Of a stretch of DNA of 61,337 nt, positions 54,590 to 61,337 are shown piece after piece. The notes beneath the pieces are model-generated. The model was not told where the DNA came from. It saw only the letters and a program-made list of their open reading frames with translations, and did no database searches. The stretch spans positions 1-61,337 of the forward strand of contig NZ_JNZD01000035.1 of NCBI RefSeq assembly GCF_000725495.1, given 5' to 3'. The stretch is from Streptomyces aureus. GTDB taxonomy: Bacteria; Actinomycetota; Actinomycetes; Streptomycetales; Streptomycetaceae. Each line of letters opens with the position of its first letter. Position 1 is the stretch's first letter. Position numbers and translations under genes: made by a program.

Positions 54590-55080
54590 TCAACCGGGAC
54601 CACGCGTGCCGGATGTGCTGGCAGCAGCGGGCCCGGCTGCGCCGTACAACCGGCGATCTGCGGCTGTCGTATGCGACCGTGCTCGAGAGCGGCTGCATCC
54701 AGCTCTCCTTCGCCAACACCCGCCCCCAGGAACGCCGCCCCGCACCCCGCACGTCGAAACCCGGCCACCTCCAGCCCCCCCGCCCCACCCGCGGCCGGGG
54801 CCTGGGGCCGGCCGGGGCACCGCCGGCCGCGGCTCGGCTGGCGCCCTTGGCACCCGAGGTACCTTCGGCGCCTCTGGTGTCGTTCGCCCACCGCCAGCTG
54901 ACCTTGTTCCAGAGCCCGCCACACCGGCTCACCGCCGCACGCGCGATCCCGCGTGACCCGGTGCTGGCCGCGTGGCTGCAGGAGGAGCTGGCTGCCTGGG
55001 CGCTGTCACGCGGCTGGTCGAAGTCCCATTCTGGCCGGGCCCGCCGGGGCTGCATATTGTGCTGGCCCCCGTGCACCCGC
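54590..55080 (+). pseudogene. Remnant of a recombinase-like protein (tyrosine recombinase N-terminal type)
   Basis: The plus strand reads NRDHACRMCWQQRARLRR (Zn-binding-like Cys pair), then after a Pro-rich stretch VSFAHRQLTLFQSPPHRL, DPVLAAWLQEELAAWALSRGWSKSH and GRARRG. This order, a CxxC motif, a QLTLF block and an AAWLxxxxxxxAxxxGWSKSxxxRARRG block, is what I recall from the N-terminal part of Streptomyces tyrosine-recombinase-like proteins of mobile elements. The catalytic C-terminal domain is missing and the frame breaks after 55030. I am not certain of the family. Confidence 0.5.
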
Positions 55081-55269
55081 AGGACTCTTCGATCAGCCGG
55101 GCGGGCAGGCCCAGCGGCGTCAGCTGATGGATCAACGTCGTGGGGACCGGCGCGCCTGGCGTGTCCTGCTTCACCGAGCACGACCACGAGGTGTGGTGAA
55201 TGATGAGCGCGGTCTTCCCGGGGCCGTTCCCGGTGGCCCGCGCCATGGATGGGCCCCTCGACCGTTCGT

Positions 55270-55596
55270 TCAGGAAGCGCGGATGGCCCGATCGATCTCC
55301 GCACCGGTGCGGGCCACGACGACGGGCCACTCGGCCCTGAGAGCGGCAGGCATAAGGTCGCGGACCTCGTCCCGCGGAATTACGGTTGGTCCGCCCGGGA
55401 CGAGGAGCACGGCGTCCAGCCGGCGCAGCAGGACAGCCAGGAGGTCCATGATTCCGCCGCCTCCGAAGCGGTTGAAGGTGATGTTGTCCGGGCTGGAGAA
55501 GAACACATCCGCCTCCTCCATATCCGCCGTACACAGATGCAGGAAGTTCGTTCGCGGGTCCCGTGCCACCACATAAGGGTCGAGAACCTCGTGCAC
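55270..55596 (-). CDS. Hypothetical protein, probably truncated
   Basis: 108 residues from the ATG at 55596 (MHEVLDPYVVARDPRTNFLHLCTADMEEADVFF), with VLLVPGGPTVIPRDEVRDL later. The sequence looks like the C-terminal part of a soluble alpha/beta protein. The IS21 istB remnant begins a few bases to the right, on the other strand, so the N-terminal part has probably been removed by the insertion. No family is recognised. Confidence 0.5.
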   Translation of the reverse strand: MHEVLDPYVVARDPRTNFLHLCTADMEEADVFFSSPDNITFNRFGGGGIMDLLAVLLRRLDAVLLVPGGPTVIPRDEVRDLMPAALRAEWPVVVARTGAEIDRAIRAS

Positions 55597-55607
55597 AGCA
55601 CTCGTAG

Positions 55608-56063
55608 GGCGAACCGCTCTGCCTGATCGGCAACTCCGGCACCGGCAAGACTCACCTGCTGATCGGCCTCGGCTCCGCCGCGGCGATGGCCGGCTTCCGG
55701 GTCCGCTACGCGCTCGCCGCCCGCCTGGTCAACGAGCTCGTCGAAGCCGCCGACGAGAAACAGCTGACCAAGACTATCGCCCGCTACGGCCGCGTCGACC
55801 TCCTCTGCATCGACGAGCTCGGCTACCTCGAACTGGACCGCCGCGGCGCCGAGATGCTGTTCGAAGTTCTGACGGAGCGGGAGGAGAAGACCAGTGTTGC
55901 GATCGCCTCGAACGAGTCGTTCGGGGGCTGGACCAAGACCTTCACCGACCCACGGCTCTGCGCGGCCATCGTCGACCGCCTCACCTTCAACGGCACCATC
56001 ATCGAGACCGGCACCGAGTCCTACCGACTCGCCCGGACCAGGGCCAGACAGCAGCGAGGCTAA
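55608..56063 (+). pseudogene. istB: IS21-family istB ATPase, 5'-truncated
   Basis: The frame is open from 55608 and reads GEPLCLIGNSGTGKTHLLIGLG (Walker A), RVRYALAARLVNELVEAADEKQL, DLLCIDELGYLELDRRGAEMLFEVLTEREE (Walker B) and SIASNE-type residues (VAIASNESFGGWTKTF), DPRLCAAIVDRLTFNGTIIETGTESYRL. This is the IstB helper ATPase of IS21-like elements. About 90 N-terminal residues and the whole transposase gene istA are missing; the frame is closed by a stop immediately upstream at 55605. It is a fragment of an inactive element. Confidence 0.9.
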
Positions 56064-56108
56064 CGAAAATCATCCGGAGATCGCCGGGGTTCCTGGCAGG
56101 CTGGGGGC

Positions 56109-56543
56109 ATGGCACCCCTCGACGATCAAGAGCTGAGCACCGCAATTCAGGATGCCGACTCGCCGGCCTGGTCTGTCCGCGGGGCGGCTGGGCGGCAACT
56201 GGCGGGTTCGGACAAGATCGAGGAGCTGGCGGACGTCATCCACCGTCTTCTCCTGGATGCCCAGGACACCTGGGTCATCCAGGAAACGGCCGAGGCATTG
56301 CTCGAACGCAAAGACACCATCGGCCTGCGCTATGTCCTGCTGGCCTACAGCCAGGCGGGCAACTACGACGCGGTGGACCATCTCGGTGCTGCCCTGGACT
56401 GCAACCCCGAATGGATGACGACCGAAGGCGCGGACCGACTGATCAAGCAGTACCAAGAGCTGGCAAGGGACCCCGACGCCGGGGTCCGCAGCGAAGCCCA
56501 ACAGCTCCTGGCGAAGCTGCGGCCACGCGAGGAATGGGCATGA
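56109..56543 (+). CDS. Small HEAT-repeat-like protein
   Basis: 144 residues from the ATG at 56109. All-helical: SWAVRGAA-type helix (SPAWSVRGAAGRQLAGSDKIEELADVIHRLLLD), AQDTWVIQETAEALLERKDTIGLRYVLLAYSQAG, DPDAGVRSEAQQLLAKL. These are HEAT/ARM-type alpha-alpha hairpins. It resembles in size and style the 129-residue protein at 21488. Such small HEAT proteins in actinobacteria are often found beside toxin or SUKH genes, as here (the SUKH-like gene follows convergently). Function unknown. Confidence 0.75.
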   Translation: MAPLDDQELSTAIQDADSPAWSVRGAAGRQLAGSDKIEELADVIHRLLLDAQDTWVIQETAEALLERKDTIGLRYVLLAYSQAGNYDAVDHLGAALDCNPEWMTTEGADRLIKQYQELARDPDAGVRSEAQQLLAKLRPREEWA

Positions 56544-56575
56544 GCCTCAGAGCCGGGTTTCTGACTCTCGGCTGA

Positions 56576-56980
56576 TCAGGGTTGCGCCGCAGCCAGTCGG
56601 CTGAGGCGTTCGAGGAACTCCTGGAGACTGGCCGCGACCATCTCAAAGTCGTCAAACCAGGAGGCCGTGGTCGATCTCCAGATCCGCCCGCTGTCGCCGA
56701 TCGCGAACAGGTTCCCTCCTCCGTCGCTCGCGAACACCAGCACGATCGGTTCGCCGTCTATTCCTGGCGAGCCGTACTCCTGGAAGTGCCCTGCGACCGT
56801 CGTGGGCGAGTGGATGAAGTAGCCGACGTCGAGATCGGGCAGTGATGCCTCGCTGATCACCCCGTAGAGCGTGGTCAGATGGCGACCGGAATGACCATCG
56901 CGGACCGACTTTCTCCAGTCCGACGCGTCGCTCGATGAGCAGGGCCACCGGCCCCTGCGGGCCGTGGCCGCCGACGGCAC
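56576..56980 (-). CDS. SUKH (SMI1/KNR4)-like protein, N-terminus uncertain
   Basis: The C-terminal 95 residues are typical of SUKH/SMI1-KNR4 proteins: GVISEASLPDLDVGYFIHSP, EYGSPGIDGEPIVLVFASDGGGNLFAIGDSGRIWRSTTASWFDDFEMVAASLQEFLERL. The N-terminal 40 residues of this frame are Arg/Ser-rich and not family-like, so the true start or an upstream exon of the protein has been lost or lies in another frame. Family members are usually 150-200 residues. SUKH proteins are commonly immunity proteins against RHS and related toxins, and an RHS scrap lies 1.7 kb away. Confidence 0.65.
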   Translation of the reverse strand: MPSAATARRGRWPCSSSDASDWRKSVRDGHSGRHLTTLYGVISEASLPDLDVGYFIHSPTTVAGHFQEYGSPGIDGEPIVLVFASDGGGNLFAIGDSGRIWRSTTASWFDDFEMVAASLQEFLERLSRLAAAQP

Positions 56981-57503
56981 CGACGCACGAGGCGAGGCCT
57001 GACCATGCCGGGGTTAGATCGAACTTATGAGGCAGTCGTCGCAACGGCCGGTCGCTTCACCACGCCGAGGCCGTTGCCTGGGTGGTTTCCAGGGGCCCGC
57101 GGAGCGTCCGCTGGCCCCGGGTGCGTAGATGCCCTCGCGGTCCACGGGGGAGCGTACGTAGCGAGCACGACGACAGGCCCGGAGGCGGCCCAAAGGGCGA
57201 GCTGGATCGGGTTGGTGGTGGTGCGCACGCCCAGGACCGGGTCGTTCTCCAGAGAGCACACGGCGACCATCGGGGCCCCGATGGACCGCCAGGCGCCACG
57301 CCTGGGCGGTCTGCGCGAGCAGGTCCAGGTGAGCGGGAAATGCCTCGGGGCGGGGGCCAGGGGACTGGCCGACTGGGAGTCGATCGAGTTGGCCTGCCTT
57401 GGCGGCGGCACGGGTCACGTGCGTGCCCGTCATCCAGGCGCCCGGCGCGCGCGGGGAAGTTGAACTCTTCACGGGCCAGGCCGTCGGATGCGTCGGTGCT
57501 GGG
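56981..57503. other. Intergenic, no clear gene
   Basis: Open frames on both strands (152 and 128 codons) overlap and neither has a ribosome site or family motif. The minus frame includes PMVAVCSLENDPVLGVRTTTNPIQLALWAA, which has slight coding character and may be a remnant. Confidence 0.4.
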
Positions 57504-58340
57504 TCAGCAGGTGATGGTGGCCCAGGAGTGGCCGGGGAAGGTGTGCGAGCCCGCTTGTCCGCTTGCCAGCACGTCGAGTTCGGCGCCGGTGGTCGGAGCG
57601 AGGATCACGAACGACAGCGTGGCCTTGCCGTCGGTGTCGAAGAACCCGGATGCTCCCGAGGTGTAGGCCTTTTGACCGACGATCCAGTAGTCGGCCCAGA
57701 CCGGCCGGCCGGCGTACGGTGAGGGCCCGTAGGACGGGCCGTGCGCGACGTTCACCGTCACGGTGTCCTTGCGGATGTACGCGTGCCTGCCACCGAAGCC
57801 GATGTCGACGGTCTCGCAGAGCTGGGAGATGCCGTTCACGGTCACGTAGTTGTTCCACGTGGAGGCGTCGACGTAGGTGGGGTTGTCCCAGGTGCAGGGT
57901 GCCAGTGGAGCGCTCACGAAGTTGCTGTAGTAGACGCCGTGCACCCACACCTGGTAGGTGACGGTCAGTGTCTCGCCCGGCGGCGGGTTGGACACCGAGA
58001 AGTTGAACGTGGCGTTCTTCTTGGTGATGTCGAACGTGCCGTTGGCGGTGCCGGCCTTGGCGCTGCCGCTGATGGTGTAAGAGGCGGTGATGGTGGAGTC
58101 GGTCGGGGGGTAGCCGACGGTCTCGAGGTTGAGGGTGATCCGGTCGACGGGTATGGCGGTCGTCATGGGACCGCTGCCACTGTTCTGTATGGCGCAGTGC
58201 TGGTCCACGTTGGGTGCGAAAGGTCCGCCCGGGTCGGCAGTGGCAGGTGTGGCCCCGGCGGCGGTCAGGCAGAGCAGGATGACGAGAGCGGTGGTCACCG
58301 CTCTCCAGGTCTTCCAGGTTCCTCGGGTCGTTCGGGACAT
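57504..58340 (-). CDS. Secreted protein of unknown function
   Basis: 278 residues from the ATG at 58340, with GGGGGG upstream. A Sec signal peptide ends at ATADPGG (about residue 36). The mature part starts PNVDQHCAIQNSGSGP and contains Ig-like strands (TITASYTISGSAKAGTANGTFDITKKNATFNFSVSNPPPGETLTVTYQVWV) and paired Cys (APCTWDN, LCETVD). It ends HTFPGHSWATITC. It looks like a beta-sandwich exported protein. I do not recognise the family. It is monocistronic. Confidence 0.7.
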   Translation of the reverse strand: MSRTTRGTWKTWRAVTTALVILLCLTAAGATPATADPGGPFAPNVDQHCAIQNSGSGPMTTAIPVDRITLNLETVGYPPTDSTITASYTISGSAKAGTANGTFDITKKNATFNFSVSNPPPGETLTVTYQVWVHGVYYSNFVSAPLAPCTWDNPTYVDASTWNNYVTVNGISQLCETVDIGFGGRHAYIRKDTVTVNVAHGPSYGPSPYAGRPVWADYWIVGQKAYTSGASGFFDTDGKATLSFVILAPTTGAELDVLASGQAGSHTFPGHSWATITC

Positions 58341-58719
58341 CGTGGATCCCCCCAGGTCGTTGGTGCTGGACAGTGCTCTCCACTTGCGGCGGCAGAGACG
58401 CCCGTACGGCACCTGCGGTTCCTAGCCCGGTCCCCAGTGGAGATCAGCCACTTTGGTGATTCCTGGACGATTGCTTCCAAGGCCTGAGCTGAAAGATGAT
58501 CAGGTCACGTTCACGCCTGGGCAGCTCCTTCCGTAGGTCCGCCCGGTTGGGGCTGAACCACGAAGCGTGTTGGTGGATGTTCGTCACCGACCGGCCGTCA
58601 CGCGCGACACCGCCCCTTGGCTCAACTCGAACGAAGAGCAAGGTCGGTGGGTGGAGCCAGCCCGGACATGAGGGGGAGTACTCGCGACACGATCGCCGTG
58701 GGCGGCCCCCAGTCAGACT

Positions 58720-58880
58720 TGGATTCCCGCTTCTTCGCCATCGTCACCGATCTTGTGGGCGCTCCCACGGAATTGGTTGACGAGGCCGATCGCATCGCCT
58801 GGCACACTCGCACCACCATCTGGGGCGAGACCACTTGGAACGTCGACTTCACCGCCTCCACCCCCTTGCGTTTTCCATGC
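58720..58880 (+). pseudogene. RHS-repeat core scrap
   Basis: The plus strand reads RFFAIVTDLVGAPTELVDEADRIAWHTRTTIWGETTWNVDFTASTPLRFP, the last part of the RHS core before the variable toxin tip (compare TDLVGTPTELVD followed by W-x-T-x-W and LRFPGQYFDPETGLHYN). The frame breaks right after LRFP, so the DPETGLxYN motif and the toxin domain are missing. No start codon belongs to it. It is a fragment of a large RHS protein gene. Confidence 0.8.
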
Positions 58881-58957
58881 GTGCGAGGAGTGTCGCCCCG
58901 TCTCGTACGCACACGGCGTAGGCCGGCCGCCCTCAACTCCTGCTTCATGCACTGGCG

Positions 58958-59041
58958 TTAGAACAACATGAGGGCTCGCCGGATGTCGGTCGGTTCGTAC
59001 ACGCTGGATGTCTCCAGTTCCTTGATGAGTTGCTGGTGAGC
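58958..59041 (-). other. Short minus-strand coding scrap
   Basis: Reads AHQQLIKELETSSVYEPTDIRRALMLF then stop. It looks like the last 28 residues of a helical protein. Nothing upstream continues it. Unknown. Confidence 0.35.
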
Positions 59042-59107
59042 AAGGGCGGCCCCGGTTCTTGGCGGAATGGGGGCCGCCCTTGGCGTAGCGGGGAGCGGAC
59101 CGTCAAA

Positions 59108-59566
59108 TCACGCGAACCACTGCCGGTTGTCGCCCTCGTTGAACGGGTCCACGCCGATGCTGAAGCCGTTGTCGTAGACGGTGATGTACCAGCCGGTGGC
59201 CTGGTGCTGCAGCCGCCACAGGCCGCGGTTGTTGTCGTACTTCTCGTAGAAGCGCTGCCAGGGGTTGTTGGCAGTGCACTTCTCCACGTACACGTCATGG
59301 TCGGAATAGGCGGCCAGGCAGTAGGAGCGGTCGCCGTTGACGTGCTGGGTGTAGGAGCCGTCGGACTCCAGCTGGTCGTACCACTGGGCGTCACCGTAGG
59401 AACAGCCCCGCATAACGGCGTCGTTGTTGTTGGTGTGTCCCAGGCACAGGCCGTTGAAGTGACTTCTCCAGGTGACGGTGCCGTTGGCGGAGGCGGACGA
59501 GGCGACACCGACGACAAGGGCGGCGGAGGCAACGGCCGTCGTGAGGAGGCGAGTGAGCGTGCGCAT
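59108..59566 (-). CDS. Small secreted protein, paralogue A
   Basis: 152 residues from the ATG at 59566, with AAGGA just upstream. Sec signal peptide ends SASANGT (about residue 28). Mature domain: TVTWRSHFNGLCLGHTNNNDAVMRGCS, WYDQLESDGSYTQHV, YCLAAYSDHDVYVEKC, NPWQRFYEKYD, GLWRLQHQATGWYITVYDNGFSIGVDPFNEGDNRQWF. It is about three-quarters identical by eye to the protein encoded next to it at 59613 and shares the motif order of the protein at 14056. The repeated W-x-x-Y/R and Q-W endings resemble a beta-trefoil unit. Exported; function unknown. Confidence 0.8.
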   Translation of the reverse strand: MRTLTRLLTTAVASAALVVGVASSASANGTVTWRSHFNGLCLGHTNNNDAVMRGCSYGDAQWYDQLESDGSYTQHVNGDRSYCLAAYSDHDVYVEKCTANNPWQRFYEKYDNNRGLWRLQHQATGWYITVYDNGFSIGVDPFNEGDNRQWFA

Positions 59567-59612
59567 GATTCCTTCTGTCAATGGGTAGCGGGACTGGGAT
59601 CAGACGTGTGGA

Positions 59613-60065
59613 TCAGCGGAAGTACTGCTTGTTGTCCGGCTCGTTGAACGGGTCCACGCCAATGCTGTAACCGTTGTTGTAAACGGTGACGTACCAGCCG
59701 GTGGCCACGTGCTGGAGCCGCCAGATCCCTCTGCTGTTGTCGTACTTCTCGTAGAAGCGCTGCCAGGGGTTATTGGCAGTGCACTTCTCCACGTACACGT
59801 CATGGTCGGAGTAGGCGGCCAGGCAGTACGAGGCGTTGTCCCGGACATGCTGAGTAAAGGATCCGTCGGACTCCTGCTGGTCGTACCACTGGGCGGCCCA
59901 GTCGCTACAGCCCTTCATGGCGGCATCGTTGTTGTTGGAGTTACCCAGGCACGTGCCCTGGGCGACGCTCTGCCACGTGACATTCCCGTTGGCGGAGGCG
60001 GTGGCCGCAGCGCCCAGGACCAGCGTGGCCGCTGCTGCAGCTGTGGCGATCAGTTTCCTGTACAT
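59613..60065 (-). CDS. Small secreted protein, paralogue B
   Basis: 150 residues from the ATG at 60065, AAGGA upstream. Sec signal peptide ends TASANGN (about residue 26). The mature domain follows paralogue A almost throughout (NVTWQSVAQGTCLGNSNNNDAAMKGCS, YCLAAYSDHDVYVEKC, NPWQRFYEKYDNSRGIWRLQH, GYSIGVDPFNEPDNKQYF). Differences are concentrated in the first third. The gene lies 46 bp upstream of paralogue A in the same direction and both have their own ribosome sites; this is a tandem duplication, perhaps one transcript. The conserved Cys pairs suggest a disulfide-stabilised extracellular protein. Confidence 0.8.
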   Translation of the reverse strand: MYRKLIATAAAAATLVLGAAATASANGNVTWQSVAQGTCLGNSNNNDAAMKGCSDWAAQWYDQQESDGSFTQHVRDNASYCLAAYSDHDVYVEKCTANNPWQRFYEKYDNSRGIWRLQHVATGWYVTVYNNGYSIGVDPFNEPDNKQYFR

Positions 60066-60121
60066 GTGGAGTTTCCTTCGCTCAAATAGGTGGATGCCTG
60101 CAACCCGGTGTCGTTTCCCGG

Positions 60122-60523
60122 TCAGTAGCCGGGAGGGGTGGGCAGGTAGCTGAAGCAGGGGCCGTGTCCGGCGTAGGTGTCGGTTGCGTCGTAGTTCAGC
60201 AGGCCGCGTCCTGTCAGGGGGCCTACGATTCCGTCGGGGGAGCCGGTGTTGTCGGTGTTGGCCTGGAAGTCGTAGACCGCGTTTCTGGTCTGTTTGCCCC
60301 AGACGCTGTCCTCCGCGATCGCGGGGCTGCCGGCGTGTCGGCGGTAGTCGTTGACGAGGTGCTGCACGCACCAGACGGCGTGGGCGTTGTTGGTGCGGCC
60401 GTCACCGATGTACGGCGCCCCGACGACGGCCGAGGCCGGTGCTGTGGACAGGCTCATGACGGCAATGGCGGCAGCAACACCGCACAGCACTCGGCCGAGG
60501 AGGTTCTTCGAATCGCGGGACAT
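60122..60523 (-). CDS. Secreted peptidoglycan-binding protein
   Basis: 133 residues from the ATG at 60523; a GTG five codons earlier is possible. A Sec signal peptide ends PASAVVG (about residue 32). The mature part is a PG_binding_1 domain: AHAVWCVQHLVNDYRRHAGSPAIAEDSVWGKQTRNAVYDFQANTDNTGSPDGIVGPLTGRGLLNYD. Two Cys (WCVQ and PCFS) may form a disulfide. No catalytic domain is attached. It should bind the cell wall. A frameshifted relative lies just upstream at 60701. Confidence 0.85.
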   Translation of the reverse strand: MSRDSKNLLGRVLCGVAAAIAVMSLSTAPASAVVGAPYIGDGRTNNAHAVWCVQHLVNDYRRHAGSPAIAEDSVWGKQTRNAVYDFQANTDNTGSPDGIVGPLTGRGLLNYDATDTYAGHGPCFSYLPTPPGY

Positions 60524-60700
60524 CTGTGTCACTTTCACTTACGCAACGATCGGGCGGAGCCAGGAGAGAGCGGCTTCCCCTTCGGTGGCGGCCTCCGCCC
60601 GGCAAGGCGATCGATCCGCACTCCGCAAGGCGGCCTCCGCTTGCAAGGGCGGCTCTGGCCCGGGGAGTTGATCCCCCGTCTCCCCGGGCGAGAGGGTTCG

Positions 60701-61144
60701 TCAGCGGGCGTGTGCGTCGGGCAGGGTCGTGCAGTGGTTGCTGGCTTCCAGGGTCATCCAGTGCCACTTGATCTTGTCGCGGGTCTGCGGTCCGTAGACG
60801 CCGTCGGGGTCGATGCCCAGCGACCTCTGCACGCGGGCGAGGGCGGCTGCCGTCTTGGGACCGAACTTGCCGTCGATCGCTCCGAGGTCCTGGCCGTAGC
60901 AGTAGTTCAGGGTTTCCTGGAGGTAGTACACCTGCTGGCCGCTGGCCGCTGGCGCCGGAACGCAGGGAGCAGAAGTTGCTGCCGTCGGCGCCGACCGGGT
61001 ACTTCGCGTAGAAGCTGCCGCTGTAGTAGATGGTGTAGTCGGTGCAGCTCGGAATGGCGGCCTGCGCGGCCGGGCTGAGCGTGAACAGGCCGGCGGTGAT
61101 GGCGGCGGCTGCGCCCATGGTGGCGAGCGTGCGCTTGAACTTCA
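60701..61144 (-). pseudogene. Peptidoglycan-binding protein broken (or switched) by a 7-bp duplication
   Basis: The first part, from the ATG at 61144 (MKFKRTLATMGAAAAITAGLF, signal peptide ending AQAAIPS), runs through YTIYYSGSFYAKYPVGADGSNFCSLRSGASGQ. There GCTGGCC (plus strand) is duplicated in tandem (60934-60947), and the frame continues one base over as YYLQETLNYCYGQDLGAIDGKFGPKTAAALARVQRSLGIDPDGVYGPQTRDKIKWHWM, a PG_binding_1 domain. Removing one copy gives an uninterrupted protein of about 145 residues with four or five Cys. All other codons are intact. So the gene is either recently inactivated, phase-switched, or affected by a sequencing slip. Confidence 0.85.
60934..60947. repeat. 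Tandem duplication of GCTGGCC causing a frameshift
   Basis: Two exact adjacent copies, followed by GCTGGC as part of a third. One copy keeps the peptidoglycan-binding gene in frame. Confidence 0.9.
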
Positions 61145-61337
61145 TGGTGGGTGGTCCCCCGAGGTGCGGTCCGCGTGCAGGTCGAGGCAAGCGGGCGGTG
61201 AACGGATCTGAGTGGGCGGCGAGTTGCCGCCGGGCGCCAGAAACGTAACAGCGCTCCGACGTCCCTTCCGCGTATCGGCATGGCGTCCCAGGCCCGGCAG
61301 GCGTCCCGGGACGTGCCGGTTCGAGGTGCCGTTGGGG
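61145..61337. other. Right edge, upstream region of the last gene
   Basis: Should contain the promoter of the minus-strand peptidoglycan-binding gene. GGGGGACCACCCACC (complement of a GGTGGTCCCCC-type site) lies directly in front of the start. Nothing else is supported. Confidence 0.4.

Noticed and set aside
57005..57463. Overlapping 152-codon ORFs on both strands
   Set aside because: Neither has a ribosome site or a recognisable domain; long open frames on both strands are expected at this GC content.

Overview
The window is high-GC actinobacterial DNA, almost certainly a Streptomyces chromosome arm. The reasons are strong G/C bias at third codon positions, GTG and TTG starts, many small secreted proteins and lipoproteins, several ECF sigma factors, an orphan conservon-type DUF742 gene, a sortase substrate with an LAxTG-type signal, and many decayed genes and IS remnants. 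No housekeeping locus is present, so this is accessory sequence.

Layout. 1-9.5 kb: hypothetical and lipoprotein genes, an ABC exporter (4573-6579, minus) with a translationally coupled 39-codon ORF in front, and an IS5-type transposase remnant. 9.8-14.5 kb: a Nudix hydrolase, a SUKH (SMI1/KNR4) protein, a protein made of two fused copies of one methyltransferase, a nine-copy heptamer repeat and a small secreted protein. 15-19.9 kb: an alpha/beta hydrolase divergent from a double-HTH Lrp/AsnC regulator, an ECF sigma factor with a putative membrane partner, and an SCO6745-type protein. 20-25 kb: two PQQ-like beta-propeller proteins, a HEAT-like protein and an LAxTG surface protein. 25.3-28.4 kb: an ECF42-type sigma operon (DHFR-like, YCII/DGPF, sigma) and a lipoprotein.

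28.4-38.1 kb is the best-defined unit: a meta-cleavage aromatic catabolic locus. It has an ACMSD-type amidohydrolase, a TetR regulator with a 30-bp palindrome, an FAD hydroxylase, a C-C hydrolase and a VOC extradiol dioxygenase, then an IclR regulator divergent from hydratase, acylating acetaldehyde dehydrogenase and aldolase genes. Together they would hydroxylate and cleave a phenylpropionate-like phenol to pyruvate, acetyl-CoA and a carboxylic acid. No transporter is seen.

38-49 kb: DUF427, a gene frameshifted by an exact 7-bp tandem duplication, a UBP zinc finger, a GNAT enzyme, an orphan DUF742 gene, a TetR gene with a 30-bp operator, a secreted cutinase-like hydrolase, an APH-fold kinase, a MATE pseudogene and a membrane protein. 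Broken partial copies of the DUF427 and UBP genes lie at 41.5 and 45.4 kb. 49-59 kb is a decay zone with a tRNA-Gly(CCC) 3' fragment (possible att scar), a baeRF pseudogene, a recombinase remnant, a truncated IS21 istB and an RHS-core scrap; an intact protein O-mannosyltransferase sits inside it. 59-61.3 kb: two tandem small secreted paralogues of the 14-kb protein and two peptidoglycan-binding proteins, one frameshifted by another exact 7-bp duplication.

The least ordinary observations are the two independent 7-bp duplications that switch reading frame, the fused tandem methyltransferase, the possible small peptides around the ABC exporter, and the compact aromatic locus that combines MhpA/C/D/E/F-type enzymes with a VOC-type dioxygenase.
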